From an uncultured Pseudomonadales bacterium (GTDB taxonomy: Bacteria > Pseudomonadota > Gammaproteobacteria > Pseudomonadales > Pseudohongiellaceae), in assembly GCA_943789485.1 (NCBI GenBank), contig CALSUH010000016.1, positions 22,706-86,705 of the forward strand: 64,000 nucleotides of DNA. Direction: 5' to 3'. Below the pieces are notes generated by a model. It was given only the letters and a program-made list of their open reading frames with translations, was not told the origin of the DNA and searched no databases. The translations under genes and the position numbers were made by a program. Shown here piece by piece: positions 38,194 through 47,656 of this stretch. How positions within the stretch are numbered: the stretch's first letter is position 1; each line of letters begins with the position of its first letter.

Positions 38194-39591
38194 ATGGGTA
38201 AGCAATATAAGCACCTCTATTTGATTACTAAAAAATTCTTGTCGATGGCAGCACTACTCAGTGCTTCAACAGGGGCTTTGGCGCAGCCCTCCGATGAACC
38301 GACTTATTACGGAGAAGCCCTTGATGCATTAAGTCGTAACTGTGCCGAATGCCACCGACCAGAAGGTCCTAATCTGGGCGGGGTGCAAGCACCGTTTTCT
38401 GTCCTGAGTTTTGAGGAAGCAAAAATTTGGGCACCATTGATAGCCCTGCGACTTAAAGACGGATCTATGCCTCCTTGGGGCGCACACCAACAGCACCAAG
38501 GAACGTTCAAGAACGAACGTTACATCTCTGATGAAGACAAGCAACTTCTGATCAGCTGGGTTGAGGCGGGTGCGCTTGAAGGTGATGCCAAGAATCAGCC
38601 GACAGCAAATGAACTCGCTCTTAGCGCACCGGCGAATGAGCCTACGCTGGCACCGGACGGTTCCATCTGGTGGATGGGAGTGCCCGATGCGACAGTTGCC
38701 TTTGCTGACCCGGTGCAGGTATGCGAGGAAGCATCCGATTGGCAACCCACGATTCTTATGCACCGTACTGACGGTGATCTGAGCAAGCATCAATGGGCTC
38801 AAGCGTCAGAAATCCGGCCCGGCAGCTCCACAATGCACCACGGGACTTCCAACTATCTGGGAGTAGCCGTGCCAGGTCGAGGCCCTCAAGTCTACCCAGA
38901 TGGATGGGGCTTTCTTGTGCCCGCGGATCCATTTATTACGCTTAATATGCACTATGCCAAGCAGTCAGGCCCTGGCACTGCGGTGGAAGATAACACCGTT
39001 GGTGGTTTCCTCTTCTATGAACCCGGCGAGATAATCGACTACGTGGTTCAAAACACGATTCCTATGAACACGGACATTGTGATTCCACCAGGCGATCCCA
39101 ACTACATGGCTACACATGAGCACATGATCGAGGAAGACATTCTGCTGCTTGCGCTGGCCCCTCATTCTCACTATCGCGGCAAGGCTGTAAAGCTTGAACT
39201 GGAACTGCCTGGTGTAGATGGGCTAGAAACTCTGCTCTGGGTGCCCGACTATGACTTCAACTGGCAATTTCACTATGAGTACCATGAGCCGAGATTACTT
39301 CCAGCCGGAGCAAAAATGCATGTGACCTGGTGGTTTGACAATTCCGCTGAAAACATGGCGAATCCTGACCCTACAGCTGAAGTTCGTTATGGACCTAAAT
39401 CATCAGATGAAATGATGAACGCCCGCTATTACTTCACCAAGCCAGAGCCGCAGGGAATCGTCGTGGGAGATGCGATCCCCGAATCCCTACTTGCCCAGGC
39501 TCGAAGCACGGAACAATATTACCGGGGCCAGCAGACTGGCTGGGATACGAAAAATATTAGCCAGCTGTGCGGACCACAATCAGGGCCCTAA
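38194..39591 (+). CDS. Exported copper type II monooxygenase-like protein with CxxCH site
   Basis: 465 residues behind an AAGGA ribosome site. A signal peptide ends near ALAQ (residue 31). A heme c motif NCAECH follows (Cys50-His54) in a small cytochrome-like segment of about 100 residues with MPPWGAH. Then come two domains resembling the copper type II ascorbate-dependent (PHM/DBM) fold: MHRTDG, STMHHGTSNYLG, LNMHYAK, APHSHYRGK and MHVTWWFDNS supply candidate His and Met copper ligands. It is likely periplasmic. The cytochrome part could deliver electrons in place of ascorbate. The substrate is unknown. Confidence 0.8.
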   Translation: MGKQYKHLYLITKKFLSMAALLSASTGALAQPSDEPTYYGEALDALSRNCAECHRPEGPNLGGVQAPFSVLSFEEAKIWAPLIALRLKDGSMPPWGAHQQHQGTFKNERYISDEDKQLLISWVEAGALEGDAKNQPTANELALSAPANEPTLAPDGSIWWMGVPDATVAFADPVQVCEEASDWQPTILMHRTDGDLSKHQWAQASEIRPGSSTMHHGTSNYLGVAVPGRGPQVYPDGWGFLVPADPFITLNMHYAKQSGPGTAVEDNTVGGFLFYEPGEIIDYVVQNTIPMNTDIVIPPGDPNYMATHEHMIEEDILLLALAPHSHYRGKAVKLELELPGVDGLETLLWVPDYDFNWQFHYEYHEPRLLPAGAKMHVTWWFDNSAENMANPDPTAEVRYGPKSSDEMMNARYYFTKPEPQGIVVGDAIPESLLAQARSTEQYYRGQQTGWDTKNISQLCGPQSGP

Positions 39592-39624
39592 AAAACGGAA
39601 AACCAAGAAAACGCTTTTTGCAGC

Positions 39625-39666
39625 ATGTCATTTGACATCTCAAACAATGAAAAAACATGTCAAATG
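39625..39666. promoter_or_regulatory. Palindromic operator candidate before the TetR pseudogene
   Basis: ATGTCA-TT-TGACAT (39625-39638) is a perfect 14-bp palindrome. CATTTGACAT (39629-39638) is repeated in inverted orientation at 39657-39666, over the start codon of the TetR gene. Position and symmetry fit an autoregulation site, and TTGACATCTCA is shared with the copper monooxygenase upstream region. Confidence 0.55.
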
Positions 39667-40204
39667 AAATAGAACAGCAACAATCAGGCACTGAGGAACA
39701 GTCAGCTGGTTACGATCGAAAGCAACAAATTCTCCAACAAGCGGTCGAGATCATAGCATCAGAAGGCTAGGCCAAGCTGTCAATGCGATCTCTGGCGCGT
39801 GCCAGCGGCATAACACTGGGTGCGCTGCAATACCATTTCAGCACTTGGGAAGACATGCTGCGTGCACTGAACGTCTATATACTTGATCAGTACGATAAAA
39901 TTTGGGAGACGATGACTACCAAAGACAGGCCGCCGACTCTCCAAGGGAAAATCGGGAGAAAATCGGGGACAGACCACGTTTAAACGATTGGGTTTGCCGG
40001 AGCTCAGGCTTCTCAAAAAAACCGTGGTCTGTCCCCGTTTACACACCGCGAGCAGAAGTATTGGCAATTATGTTGATTCTCAGAGGGTCGAGGCTGTTAC
40101 GAGGCGAAATCCATAAGTGGGGCGTTGAGGCTGATGAGGTTTATGACGCCATTATCGGAATGGCCGATGCAAAATATGGCAACCGGACAAACAATTCTAG
40201 TTGA
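39657..40204 (+). pseudogene. TetR-family regulator broken by amber codon and palindromic insertion
   Basis: From ATG 39657 the frame reads a TetR N-terminus (DRKQQILQQAVEIIASEG) to a TAG at 39768. The same frame continues with AKLSMRSLARASGITLGALQYHF, the rest of the helix-turn-helix, to about residue 100. The family-like sequence then stops at a palindromic element (39964-40037). Beyond it another frame reads WGVEADEVYDAIIGMADAKYG, a typical TetR C-terminal tail. The core ligand-binding domain is gone. The repressor must be inactive, which could leave the neighbouring oxygenase genes unrepressed. Confidence 0.8.
39964..40037. mobile_element. REP-like palindromic element inside the TetR pseudogene
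   Basis: CGGGGACAGACCACG-TTT (39964-39981) is matched by AAACCGTGGTCTGTCCCCG (40019-40037); the 15-base arms are perfect inverted copies around about 37 bases. From memory, this arm resembles palindromes found with REP-associated tyrosine transposases in gammaproteobacteria. No transposase is present. Confidence 0.7.
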
Positions 40205-40248
40205 CGAACAGGATTGAATGCAGCAATTAATTAGAGCCGAGATAAATT

Positions 40249-41217
40249 ATGCTGGAACAACGATCGAATCTCCTTACTGCCACTCTACTGCTCCTGATTT
40301 TCACTCCCCAGCTAGGGTGGGCACAAACTGTCGACAGTCGTGTGTTCACCGCAGGTAAAACTCCCTGGGGACATCCGGATATCCAAGGTGTCTGGGATCG
40401 ACGCACTATTACACCCTTAGAAAGGCCTGAACGTTTCGCGGACAAAGCTTTTCTCACGGCTGAAGAAATAATTGCTTACGAAAAGGCAAGCGCTGCTCGA
40501 GAGGATGGCAAACCATTGGATGCCCGACGCACTGGAATAACAGTGCATGATCCGCAAGACTTGGACTATGGCTCAAGCGTTCTGGCAACCGGACAAACGT
40601 CTCTGGTGGTCGACCCTCCGAACGGACGCATTCCAGCCTACACACAAGCTGCCGTTGAGCGCGCTGCAGCCGAGCAAAAACTCCGTGAAAGCAGAGGTTC
40701 CGCCGACAGTTGGACTGATCGTAGTCTGAATGAGCGCTGCCTAACCTGGGGCATGCCGCAAGGAATGCTCCCACAAGCCTACAATAATAATATTCAAATA
40801 GTTCAGACTGCCAATGAAGTGATGATACTCACTGAGATGGTGCATGACGTTCGCATTGTTTCCCTCGATGGGCGCCCTCACATACCGGATAACATTACTC
40901 AATGGCATGGCGATGCTCGAGGGCACTGGATTGGGGAAACACTTGTTATTGAGACAACAAACTTCTCAGCAAAATCTAACTTTCGCCGCTCAGGTTCCAA
41001 TTTACATTTGGAAGAACGTTACACAAGAATCGCCGACGATAGATTGCAATATGAATTTACCGTCACCGACGACACTACTTGGGAGCGCCCTTGGACAGTG
41101 TCTTTCCCAATGGTTAAAGGAGGCGAACCCCTGTATGAATTTGCCTGCCATGAAGGAAACTACGGCTTAGAAAATATATTGCGAGCAGCCCGGCATCTTG
41201 AGAAGCAACAACAATAG
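40249..41217 (+). CDS. Secreted protein of a large uncharacterised environmental family
   Basis: 322 residues with a signal peptide ending near GWAQ (residue 26). The mature part has the landmarks PDIQGVWDRRTITPLERP, TSLVVDPPNGRIPAYT, ERCLTWGMPQ, VHDVRIVSLDGRPH, RGHWIGETLVIETTNF and FACHEGNYGLENIL. These recur in a family I recall as abundant in Acidobacteria and marine Proteobacteria, with no assigned function. It is probably periplasmic. It follows the broken TetR gene in the same direction as the copper monooxygenase and may share its control. Confidence 0.75.
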   Translation: MLEQRSNLLTATLLLLIFTPQLGWAQTVDSRVFTAGKTPWGHPDIQGVWDRRTITPLERPERFADKAFLTAEEIIAYEKASAAREDGKPLDARRTGITVHDPQDLDYGSSVLATGQTSLVVDPPNGRIPAYTQAAVERAAAEQKLRESRGSADSWTDRSLNERCLTWGMPQGMLPQAYNNNIQIVQTANEVMILTEMVHDVRIVSLDGRPHIPDNITQWHGDARGHWIGETLVIETTNFSAKSNFRRSGSNLHLEERYTRIADDRLQYEFTVTDDTTWERPWTVSFPMVKGGEPLYEFACHEGNYGLENILRAARHLEKQQQ

Positions 41218-41269
41218 CTTTCCCTATTGAATCAGGAATCAAAGGGATCAAAGTGTTTTAATTTACGAC

Positions 41270-41400
41270 TATAGAGAGATTTTTAGAACACTCATGTTTC
41301 GAGCTTATTACTCCTTGATTCAAATAGAGATTCGGTCACGCAATCTATTGAAAATCCTAGTGGCGGTGGTTCGACTAACTGCGCAAGCAGTTATTCCCGG
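41270..41400 (+). repeat. Dispersed intergenic repeat, copy 2
   Basis: ACACTCATGTTTCG (41288), CTTGATTCAAATAGAGATTCGG, CTATTGAAAATCCTAG (41345) and TTCGACTAAC with AAGCAGTT match copies 1 and 3 in order and spacing, with scattered changes. It begins about 55 bases after the stop of the secreted-protein gene. The rest of the 41218-41592 spacer shows nothing else but should carry the ABC-transporter promoter. Confidence 0.55.
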
Positions 41401-41592
41401 TCGCGAAGCCAGCAGGGTATAAACAGTACGAAGGCTATTTAAATTATTGACTCACCCAGAAATAGTCTAAGACTGGCCATATCCTTTTCAAATCGTTCAA
41501 CACGAATTCACGCCCCTCTGCAACCGAACACCAAATCGGGTAGTATCAGGTTTTAGCCGAAATCAGCTCGCTGTAGGTCAGGATAGCAACTC

Positions 41593-43086
41593 TTGCATTT
41601 TCAAAAGCTCAGTTTAAAATTTGTACTAATATTGACGTCTCTGGCTGCATACCTGGTGCCGGTTAGCGCGGCAAGCACGGGCGAAAATGCCCTTATCGTC
41701 GGCGCAAACATTGGCAATGTACCTTGGGAATTCCAAGATACTGCTGGCGAGTTGATAGGGTTTGAAATTGACCTAGTCAATGAAGTGGCCAAGCGGCTAG
41801 ACAGAGCAATAGAGGTCATCAATATACCCTTCAACGGCCTATTCTCCGCCGTACAGTCTTCCAGAATCGATATTGCTATCTCCTCTATCACGATTACCGA
41901 ACAAAGACTCGCCTCTGTCTCCTTCGCTCAGCCTTATTATGATAGTGATCAATCACTTACAATCAGAAGTGACAGCAGTATTCAGTCTATCAATGACCTG
42001 CAAGACGAGGTTGTCGCTGTGGATACGGGTTCCACTGGCGATATCTGGGCATCAGAAAATCAACAGCAATACGGTTTCAAAGAGATTAGGCGCTACGAGG
42101 GGCTTGCGCCTGCTGCGTTGGATCTACAAATAGGTAGAGTTGCAGGGTACATCAGTGACATCCCAGCCATGCAATATTACACAAAAGACAAACCCGAACT
42201 CAAAGTTGTAGAACGCATAGATACGGGTGGCAGTTACTCCATGATGTTCAGAAAAGATGACGAGCTGGCATTGAGCGTCAACGAAATCATTACAAATCTA
42301 AAACAAGAAGGGTTTGTCAACGAGCTACACAATAAATGGTTTGGTGTCTTAGCAGAAGAAACCACATCAACCGCAAAAGTGACCGCCATGCCCGGCGTAA
42401 AAGCAGGTCTACTGCTGAACTTTATGGACACGTTCCTAAATAAGGCAGTATTTGTCGAAACATTACCGATGCTGTTACTAGGTCTTACGACCACGCTTAA
42501 GCTTGGACTGGTGAGTATCGTTCTCGGCCTGTTTTTCGGTTTGCTGCTAGCACTGATCCGACTTTATGCGCCTGCCATTGCACGAGTGACCGCAAAAATT
42601 TACATCAATGTATTCCGGTCTATACCCTTACTCGTATTACTTATCGTGATTTTTTACGCACTACCTTTTGTTGGTATTAGCTTGTCCCCTTTCACAGCAG
42701 CGGCTACTGCATTGATCATTGTGTCCAGCGCTTACACAGCTGAAATTTTTCGCTCCGGTATTGAAGCAATACCAAAGGGACAATTCGAAGCATCACAAGC
42801 TTTGGGGCTTAGCTTTGTGCACATGATGAAAGACGTAATTCTGCCCCAGGCAACAAGAATAGTGATACCTTCACTTACTAACAATTCTATTAATGTTATC
42901 AAAGATACTGCACTAGCGTCAGTTGTTGCGATGCCTGACTTGCTCAAGCAGGCCACACAAGCACAGGCGATCGCTGCCAATCCAACACCTTTGATAGCTG
43001 CTGCTGGAATTTATCTGCTTGTATTATTGCCCATGGTCCTTGCCGTTTCCCACCTTGAAAAAAAATATAGCAAGAGGAACCAATAA
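41593..43086 (+). CDS. Amino-acid ABC transporter, fused binding protein and permease
   Basis: 497 residues. A signal peptide is followed by a family 3 solute-binding domain (about 30-258; [19 protein letters not shown] segment and SSITITEQR), then a HisM/GlnP-type permease (about 285-495) with the ATPase-coupling EAA loop [22 protein letters not shown]. It imports polar amino acids or related compounds. The fusion tethers the binding domain to the membrane, known in a minority of such systems. The start is TTG with AGGA upstream. The ATPase gene overlaps the stop by one base (TAATG). Confidence 0.92.
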   Translation: MHFQKLSLKFVLILTSLAAYLVPVSAASTGENALIVGANIGNVPWEFQDTAGELIGFEIDLVNEVAKRLDRAIEVINIPFNGLFSAVQSSRIDIAISSITITEQRLASVSFAQPYYDSDQSLTIRSDSSIQSINDLQDEVVAVDTGSTGDIWASENQQQYGFKEIRRYEGLAPAALDLQIGRVAGYISDIPAMQYYTKDKPELKVVERIDTGGSYSMMFRKDDELALSVNEIITNLKQEGFVNELHNKWFGVLAEETTSTAKVTAMPGVKAGLLLNFMDTFLNKAVFVETLPMLLLGLTTTLKLGLVSIVLGLFFGLLLALIRLYAPAIARVTAKIYINVFRSIPLLVLLIVIFYALPFVGISLSPFTAAATALIIVSSAYTAEIFRSGIEAIPKGQFEASQALGLSFVHMMKDVILPQATRIVIPSLTNNSINVIKDTALASVVAMPDLLKQATQAQAIAANPTPLIAAAGIYLLVLLPMVLAVSHLEKKYSKRNQ

Positions 43087-43823
43087 TGGATTCGCTAATC
43101 CAACTAAAGAATGTTTCCAAACATTACGGCAAATTTATGGCGCTACGATACGTCAATCTCGACGTTGCCGAAGGAGAAGTTGTTAGCGTTATTGGTCCTT
43201 CAGGTTCAGGCAAATCAACACTCATACGTTGCATAAATTTGTTAGAACACTATGACGACTCAGGAAAGATAACGGTCAACGGAACGGTTGTAAGAAAAGG
43301 GGCCGATCTTAAGAACGTTCGCGCAAATGTTGGCATGGTCTTTCAGAATTTTAATCTTTTCCCGCATATGACGATATTGGAAAATGTGAAGCTAGCACCT
43401 ATGCGCGTCGGCGAGATATCTACTGAAGCCGCAACTAAAAGAGCGCTCAGATTACTGGATAACGTGGGCATTTCGGATCAAGCTGACAAGTATCCTGGGC
43501 AACTTTCTGGAGGTCAGCAACAGCGGGTTGCTATTGCTAGAGCACTAGCTATGAAGCCGAAAATTTTGCTATTTGACGAACCTACTTCAGCACTTGACCC
43601 GGAGATGGTGGGAGAGGTATTGAATGTTATCCGGAAACTTGCTGGCCAAGGCGTTACTATGATCATCGTGACACATGAAATGGGGTTTGCTAGGCAAGTA
43701 TCTGATCGCATTGTTTTCATGGATGCAGGCCAGGTTGTCGAAAGTGGGACCCCTGCAGACATATTTGACGGGGCCAAGGAACCTCGTACGCTCACGTTTC
43801 TCAAAAACGTGTTAGAACAGTAA
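43086..43823 (+). CDS. Amino-acid ABC transporter ATP-binding protein
   Basis: 245 residues of the GlnQ/HisP type: Walker [11 protein letters not shown]-loop [12 protein letters not shown], signature LSGGQQQR, Walker [14 protein letters not shown] and switch His in VTHEMGFA. It powers the upstream fused binding-protein/permease. The start codon overlaps the upstream stop. A class V PLP enzyme follows after 25 bases. Confidence 0.95.
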   Translation: MDSLIQLKNVSKHYGKFMALRYVNLDVAEGEVVSVIGPSGSGKSTLIRCINLLEHYDDSGKITVNGTVVRKGADLKNVRANVGMVFQNFNLFPHMTILENVKLAPMRVGEISTEAATKRALRLLDNVGISDQADKYPGQLSGGQQQRVAIARALAMKPKILLFDEPTSALDPEMVGEVLNVIRKLAGQGVTMIIVTHEMGFARQVSDRIVFMDAGQVVESGTPADIFDGAKEPRTLTFLKNVLEQ

Positions 43824-43848
43824 ACTAAACTCATTTAAGGCAAATAAT

Positions 43849-45075
43849 GTGGCTCTTGATATTGAATTTGTAAGAAAGCAGTTCCCCGGTCTAACTACAG
43901 ACTGGACATTGATGGACAACGCCGGTGGCTCACAAATTCTAAAAGGTGTCGTCGACAAAATTACGCAATACTACTATTCAAATAATGTGCAAACAGGTGG
44001 CAGCTATGAACTTTCCCAAAAAGCTGCTAGCTCGCTAGCTGAGGGGCGTGAAAATATCGCCACTTTTTTTAATGCCTCAAGACCTGAAGAAATCGTATTC
44101 GGGCCATCTACTACCATCCTCATGCAGTTTTTAGCCAAGGCGATGGCGCATCAGTTTCAAGCCGGGGATGAAATTGTGGTCACTAATTCTGACCATGAAT
44201 CCAATATTGGCCCCTGGGTTGCCTTGCAGGAAATTGGCGTCAAACTAAATTTTTGGAACATCAATCAACTGACCTTTGAACTCGAGCTAAATGAACTAGA
44301 CAAACTCATGACAGACAAGACTAAACTCGTGTGCTGTACCCACGTCTCAAATGTTCTTGGCACTATTAATCCCATAAAAGATATCACTCGATTTGTACAT
44401 GAGCGAGGCGCTAAAATTTGTGTCGATGGCGTTGCCTATGCGCCGCACAGAGCAGTTGACGTAAGCTCCTGGAATGTGGATTTCTATGCGCTGAGCCTTT
44501 ACAAAACTTATGGTCCTCATCATGCTGCACTGTATTGTAAATATGATCACATGCCCGATCTCGCCAATTTGTATCACTATTTCTACGACGCAGATAAAAT
44601 CCCCGCAAAACTTGAGCCAGGCAATGCCAATTACGAGCTTTCATATGCTTCCGGCGCAATTGTGGACTACTTAGCGGGCCTGGGCGCGCATACCTGCAAA
44701 AACGGGACTCGACGTGAGCAATTGGAAGCGGCATTTCAGCAAATTGAGGAACAGGAGGTAAAACTTTCCGAGCGATTACTCAGTTACCTGAGAAAACGAA
44801 ATGATTGCCATGTGATTGGCAATCCCTCAGGCAAAGATCCTACCAGAGTCGCTACTGTAAGCTTCACCATCAAAAATCAGGATCCGCAACAAGTGTGTAA
44901 AAAAATGGACGAGCACGGAATCGCGATTCGCTTTGGAGACTTTCACGCCCGCCGTCTAATAGAAAGCATGGGGTTATTAGAGGCTAACGGTGCAGTAAGA
45001 GTTTCAATGACACACTACAATACTGTTGAGGAAGTGGACAAGTTAATTGCCGCTTTGGATACCGTATTACCTTAG
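43849..45075 (+). CDS. Class V PLP enzyme, cysteine desulfurase-like
   Basis: 408 residues starting at GTG behind TTTAAGG. Fold-type I class V motifs: NAGGSQI near the N-terminus, SDHESNIGPW, CVDGVAYAPHRAVDV and the PLP lysine in SLYKTYGPHH. It resembles the 'cysteine desulfurase-like' group near SufS/NifS, whose members act as desulfurases, lyases or epimerases on amino acids. No active-site cysteine loop like that of NifS was recognised, so desulfurase activity is doubtful. Its place behind an amino-acid importer suggests it acts on the imported compound. Confidence 0.83.
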   Translation: MALDIEFVRKQFPGLTTDWTLMDNAGGSQILKGVVDKITQYYYSNNVQTGGSYELSQKAASSLAEGRENIATFFNASRPEEIVFGPSTTILMQFLAKAMAHQFQAGDEIVVTNSDHESNIGPWVALQEIGVKLNFWNINQLTFELELNELDKLMTDKTKLVCCTHVSNVLGTINPIKDITRFVHERGAKICVDGVAYAPHRAVDVSSWNVDFYALSLYKTYGPHHAALYCKYDHMPDLANLYHYFYDADKIPAKLEPGNANYELSYASGAIVDYLAGLGAHTCKNGTRREQLEAAFQQIEEQEVKLSERLLSYLRKRNDCHVIGNPSGKDPTRVATVSFTIKNQDPQQVCKKMDEHGIAIRFGDFHARRLIESMGLLEANGAVRVSMTHYNTVEEVDKLIAALDTVLP

Positions 45076-45419
45076 TCAATAAAGCACACTTTTACGGCAA
45101 CTTTTCTGCGTCATGGTCGTGTTCGCAGAACTAGCAACACCGAGATGCGCTCTTTGTGATGAACACTCTTTAGTGAGCCCCAAGAGTAGAAATCTGCGTA
45201 AATAGATCTCGAAAAAATTGTAGGAGCTGCTAGACAAAAGCGCGCGTGAGAACAAGCCGACGACAGGCGCTAATATCAGCCTTCTTGGGTTAAAATTCAT
45301 CAATGAACAATTTGTCATTACCAATCGGCGCTCTACTTAAGAAAAAATTTCAGAGTGATCAAAAATACAGTTTTTCCTCTGACCTTACTTAATTAACGCC
45401 TATTACTACCTGGAAACCA
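45076..45419. other. Spacer between PLP enzyme and thioesterase genes
   Basis: About 345 bases. A minus-strand open frame of 82 codons here has no ribosome site and no family resemblance, and is not called. Near the right end (45361-45392) AAATACAGTTTTTCCTCTGACC resembles a segment at 46259-46290. Confidence 0.45.
45361..45392 (+). repeat. Short A/T-rich CTCTGACC element, copy 1
   Basis: The segment aligns with 46259-46290 (AAATAC-GT-TTTTT-CTCTGACC, then A/T-rich). Both lie just before a plus-strand gene, 28 and 12 bases from the start codon. It could be a shared promoter piece or the worn end of a REP-type element. Confidence 0.4.
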
Positions 45420-45890
45420 ATGAAAAAAATAGAAAGAACAGCATTATCTAAACAACAAGTTGAATTTTTTAGAAATTTAAGGTCTGTTGACGGGGAACTT
45501 CCCCCGGGGATTCGCAATTTAGGAATAAAGCCACATCTATGGTTAAAAGAGGTATCTTACGGACGTGTTATTTATGAATGGCCTAATGACGGTAGTCGGA
45601 ATATTCAGGAAGAACGTGTTTTTGGTGGTTGGATAGCAGCATTAGCTGATCATATCGTATCGATGACAATGGCCAGTGCGCTGGAAGATGGTGAATGGTT
45701 CACCACCACTGAACTGACAACGCGTATGTTTCGTCCCATGCAAAGCGGTGTTATTCGCATAGAAGGACGCGTGATTAATCGTGGTCGTACAACCGGTTTT
45801 GTTGAGGCAGACTTTTTCCAAGAGAACGGAAAATTAGCAGCAAGAGCTAGTGCTGCTAAGGCGATTCGGGCTCATAGTGACTTTTCTTAA
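45420..45890 (+). CDS. Hotdog-fold thioesterase (PaaI-like)
   Basis: 156 residues. The hotdog pattern is VFGGWIAALADHIVSMTMASAL (helix with the usual G/D turn), then TTELTTRMFRPMQSGVIRIEGRVINRGRTTGFVEADFF, the beta sheet. Such proteins hydrolyse acyl- or aryl-CoA thioesters; the substrate is unknown. It stands in the accessory module with the amino-acid transporter and PLP enzyme, though a spacer of 345 bases may carry its own promoter. Confidence 0.8.
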   Translation: MKKIERTALSKQQVEFFRNLRSVDGELPPGIRNLGIKPHLWLKEVSYGRVIYEWPNDGSRNIQEERVFGGWIAALADHIVSMTMASALEDGEWFTTTELTTRMFRPMQSGVIRIEGRVINRGRTTGFVEADFFQENGKLAARASAAKAIRAHSDFS

Positions 45891-45952
45891 TGCCCTGTAC
45901 TATTAAAACGGGAGGGTAGAAATCACATTAGCTCTAAGAACGTGATTTCGAT

Positions 45953-46085
45953 AGATCCATAGCACTGCTCTAGCACACTCTGATTTTTCGGTTTAAGGTG
46001 TTGATCTACATAAAAAGGTGGGCATCAACCTACTGAAAACACTCGACTCGATCGTTCCACTAACAGTGAAAGCAGTTTGCAACTC
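45953..46085 (+). repeat. Dispersed intergenic repeat, copy 3
   Basis: ATCCATAGCAC, CACACTCTGATTTTTCGG (45974), TGTTGATCTACATAAAAAGG, CTACTGAAAACACTCG and TTCCACTAAC with AAGCAGTT match copies 1 and 2 in order. It begins about 62 bases after the thioesterase stop. The remainder of 45891-46301 carries GGGACAAACCACG at about 46101, like a worn arm of the REP palindrome. Confidence 0.6.
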
Positions 46086-46258
46086 GCGCGCAGCCTGCAA
46101 GGGACAAACCACGCTTAACCGGTTAGGATTCTTCCGCCTCTAGCCGTCAGTTATCCTCCTGATTCCCGCGCTCACCTGCACAGTTTTTTTAGATCAAAGT
46201 ACTTCGACCCCATTAAGTCCCTACCCTTTGATTCCCTCATAGTTTCCCTCGAATCCAG

Positions 46259-46290
46259 AAATACTGTATTTTTACTCTGACCCCATTTAT
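46259..46290 (+). repeat. Short A/T-rich CTCTGACC element, copy 2
   Basis: AAATACTGTATTTTTACTCTGACC followed by an A/T-rich tail; the partner lies at 45361-45392. It ends 12 bases before the start of the antiporter-family gene. Confidence 0.4.
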
Positions 46291-46301
46291 AGAATGCCTT
46301 A

Positions 46302-47645
46302 ATGAATGCTATCGTCACCTCTGTTCTTCTGATGCTTATTTTGAGCTTTTCTCGAGTGCCCGTAGTAATGTCATTGATCATTGCCTCCGTTCTTGGGGGG
46401 CTTCAAGCAGGGCTTTCAATTGAAGACATAATCACTGCTTTCAACAATGGTCTTGGAGGCGGTGCGCCAGTCGCGCTCGCGATGGCAACTCTCGGCGCTT
46501 TCGCTGTGATGATAGCTCGCACTGGCATTGCACAAAGACTGTCTGTCCGCGCCATACGCCACATAGATCAAGACAATAAAAGTCAGCACTTTTCTACAAA
46601 AATCACTGTTAGCCTCTACACGGCTTTTATCTTAGCGGGATTTGCTTCCGGGACAATCATTCCTGTGCATATAGCTTATATTCCAATACTCATTCCACCT
46701 TTATTAATTGTTATGAATCATCTTAAGTTAGACCGCAGGGCTGCAGCCTGTGTGATTACATTTAGCTTGAGCGTGATGTATGTAACGGCACCAATCGGAT
46801 ATGGCAACGTCTTCATCAACGACATCCTGCTGGCTAACATCAACGATGCTGGAGAATCTATTGGGTTCAGCGTAGACCGAAATTTACTGCCAGAGGCTAT
46901 GCTGATCCCTGTTGCTGGATTATGTATGGGACTGCTATTTGCACTCTTGGTGACTTACCGAAAGACAAGACTATATGAAGACCGCTCAATTCAAAGAGAA
47001 AATATTGAGCGGGATCAGGTGGGGCTGCAGACTTGGCAGTTAACTGGCATCAGCCTAGCACTTTTAGCTTCGATTGCTGTTCAGCTTTGGAGCGGCTCGA
47101 TGATATTTGGTGGTCTGACTGGCTTTGCACTTCTTTCTATCTGCGGCATCGTTAAATGGAACGAACAAGATAGCGTTTTCACTGAAGGTGTTCGAATGAT
47201 GGCGTTCGTTGGGTTCGTAATGATTGCTGCATCTGGATTCGCCGAAGTCATGAAAGCAACCGGCGAAATCCCGTCGCTTGTGCAGAACACCGCCGAAATA
47301 ATTGGAGAGAGCAAGCCCCTGGCCGCTTTCATTATGTTAGCGGTTGGGCTCTTAGTCACAATGGGTATCGGATCGTCATTTTCAACTGTGCCTATAATTG
47401 CCGCAATCTATGTTCCATTGTGTGTGAGTTTTGGATTTTCAGCAATGGCTACTACCGCACTAATTGGCACTGCTGCCGCACTAGGAGATGCTGGCTCACC
47501 CGCATCGGACACGACTCTGGGAACTACTGCTGGCTTAAATGCAGATGGCCAGCATGACCACATACAGGATACCGTGATACCCACATTCCTTCACTTCAAT
47601 ATACCACTCCTCACTTTTGGCTGGTTAGCTTCGATGCTATTATGA
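46302..47645 (+). CDS. Na+/H+ antiporter-family carrier (Na_H_antiport_2/NhaC-like type)
   Basis: 447 residues, about eleven membrane segments. The N-terminal half carries SRVPVVMSLIIASVLGG and NNGLGGGAPVALAMATLGAFAVMIA; the later half carries GIGSSFSTVPIIAAIYVPL and ALGDAGSPASDTTLGTTAGLNADGQHDH. These are typical of the antiporter-family proteins often labelled as amino-acid or metabolite/H+ carriers. It could export or import an amino acid in exchange for protons or Na+. It lies 11 bases before the oxygenase, probably one transcript. Confidence 0.83.
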   Translation: MNAIVTSVLLMLILSFSRVPVVMSLIIASVLGGLQAGLSIEDIITAFNNGLGGGAPVALAMATLGAFAVMIARTGIAQRLSVRAIRHIDQDNKSQHFSTKITVSLYTAFILAGFASGTIIPVHIAYIPILIPPLLIVMNHLKLDRRAAACVITFSLSVMYVTAPIGYGNVFINDILLANINDAGESIGFSVDRNLLPEAMLIPVAGLCMGLLFALLVTYRKTRLYEDRSIQRENIERDQVGLQTWQLTGISLALLASIAVQLWSGSMIFGGLTGFALLSICGIVKWNEQDSVFTEGVRMMAFVGFVMIAASGFAEVMKATGEIPSLVQNTAEIIGESKPLAAFIMLAVGLLVTMGIGSSFSTVPIIAAIYVPLCVSFGFSAMATTALIGTAAALGDAGSPASDTTLGTTAGLNADGQHDHIQDTVIPTFLHFNIPLLTFGWLASMLL

Positions 47646-47656
47646 ACTCCTTTTAA

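Noticed and set aside
45076..45324. 82-codon minus-strand frame after the PLP enzyme
   Set aside because: No ribosome site, no family resemblance; basic and low-complexity translation typical of a spacer.
46010..46020. FNR/Anr-like TTGATCTACATAAA
   Set aside because: It is part of the dispersed repeat, and the other copies do not keep the second half-site.
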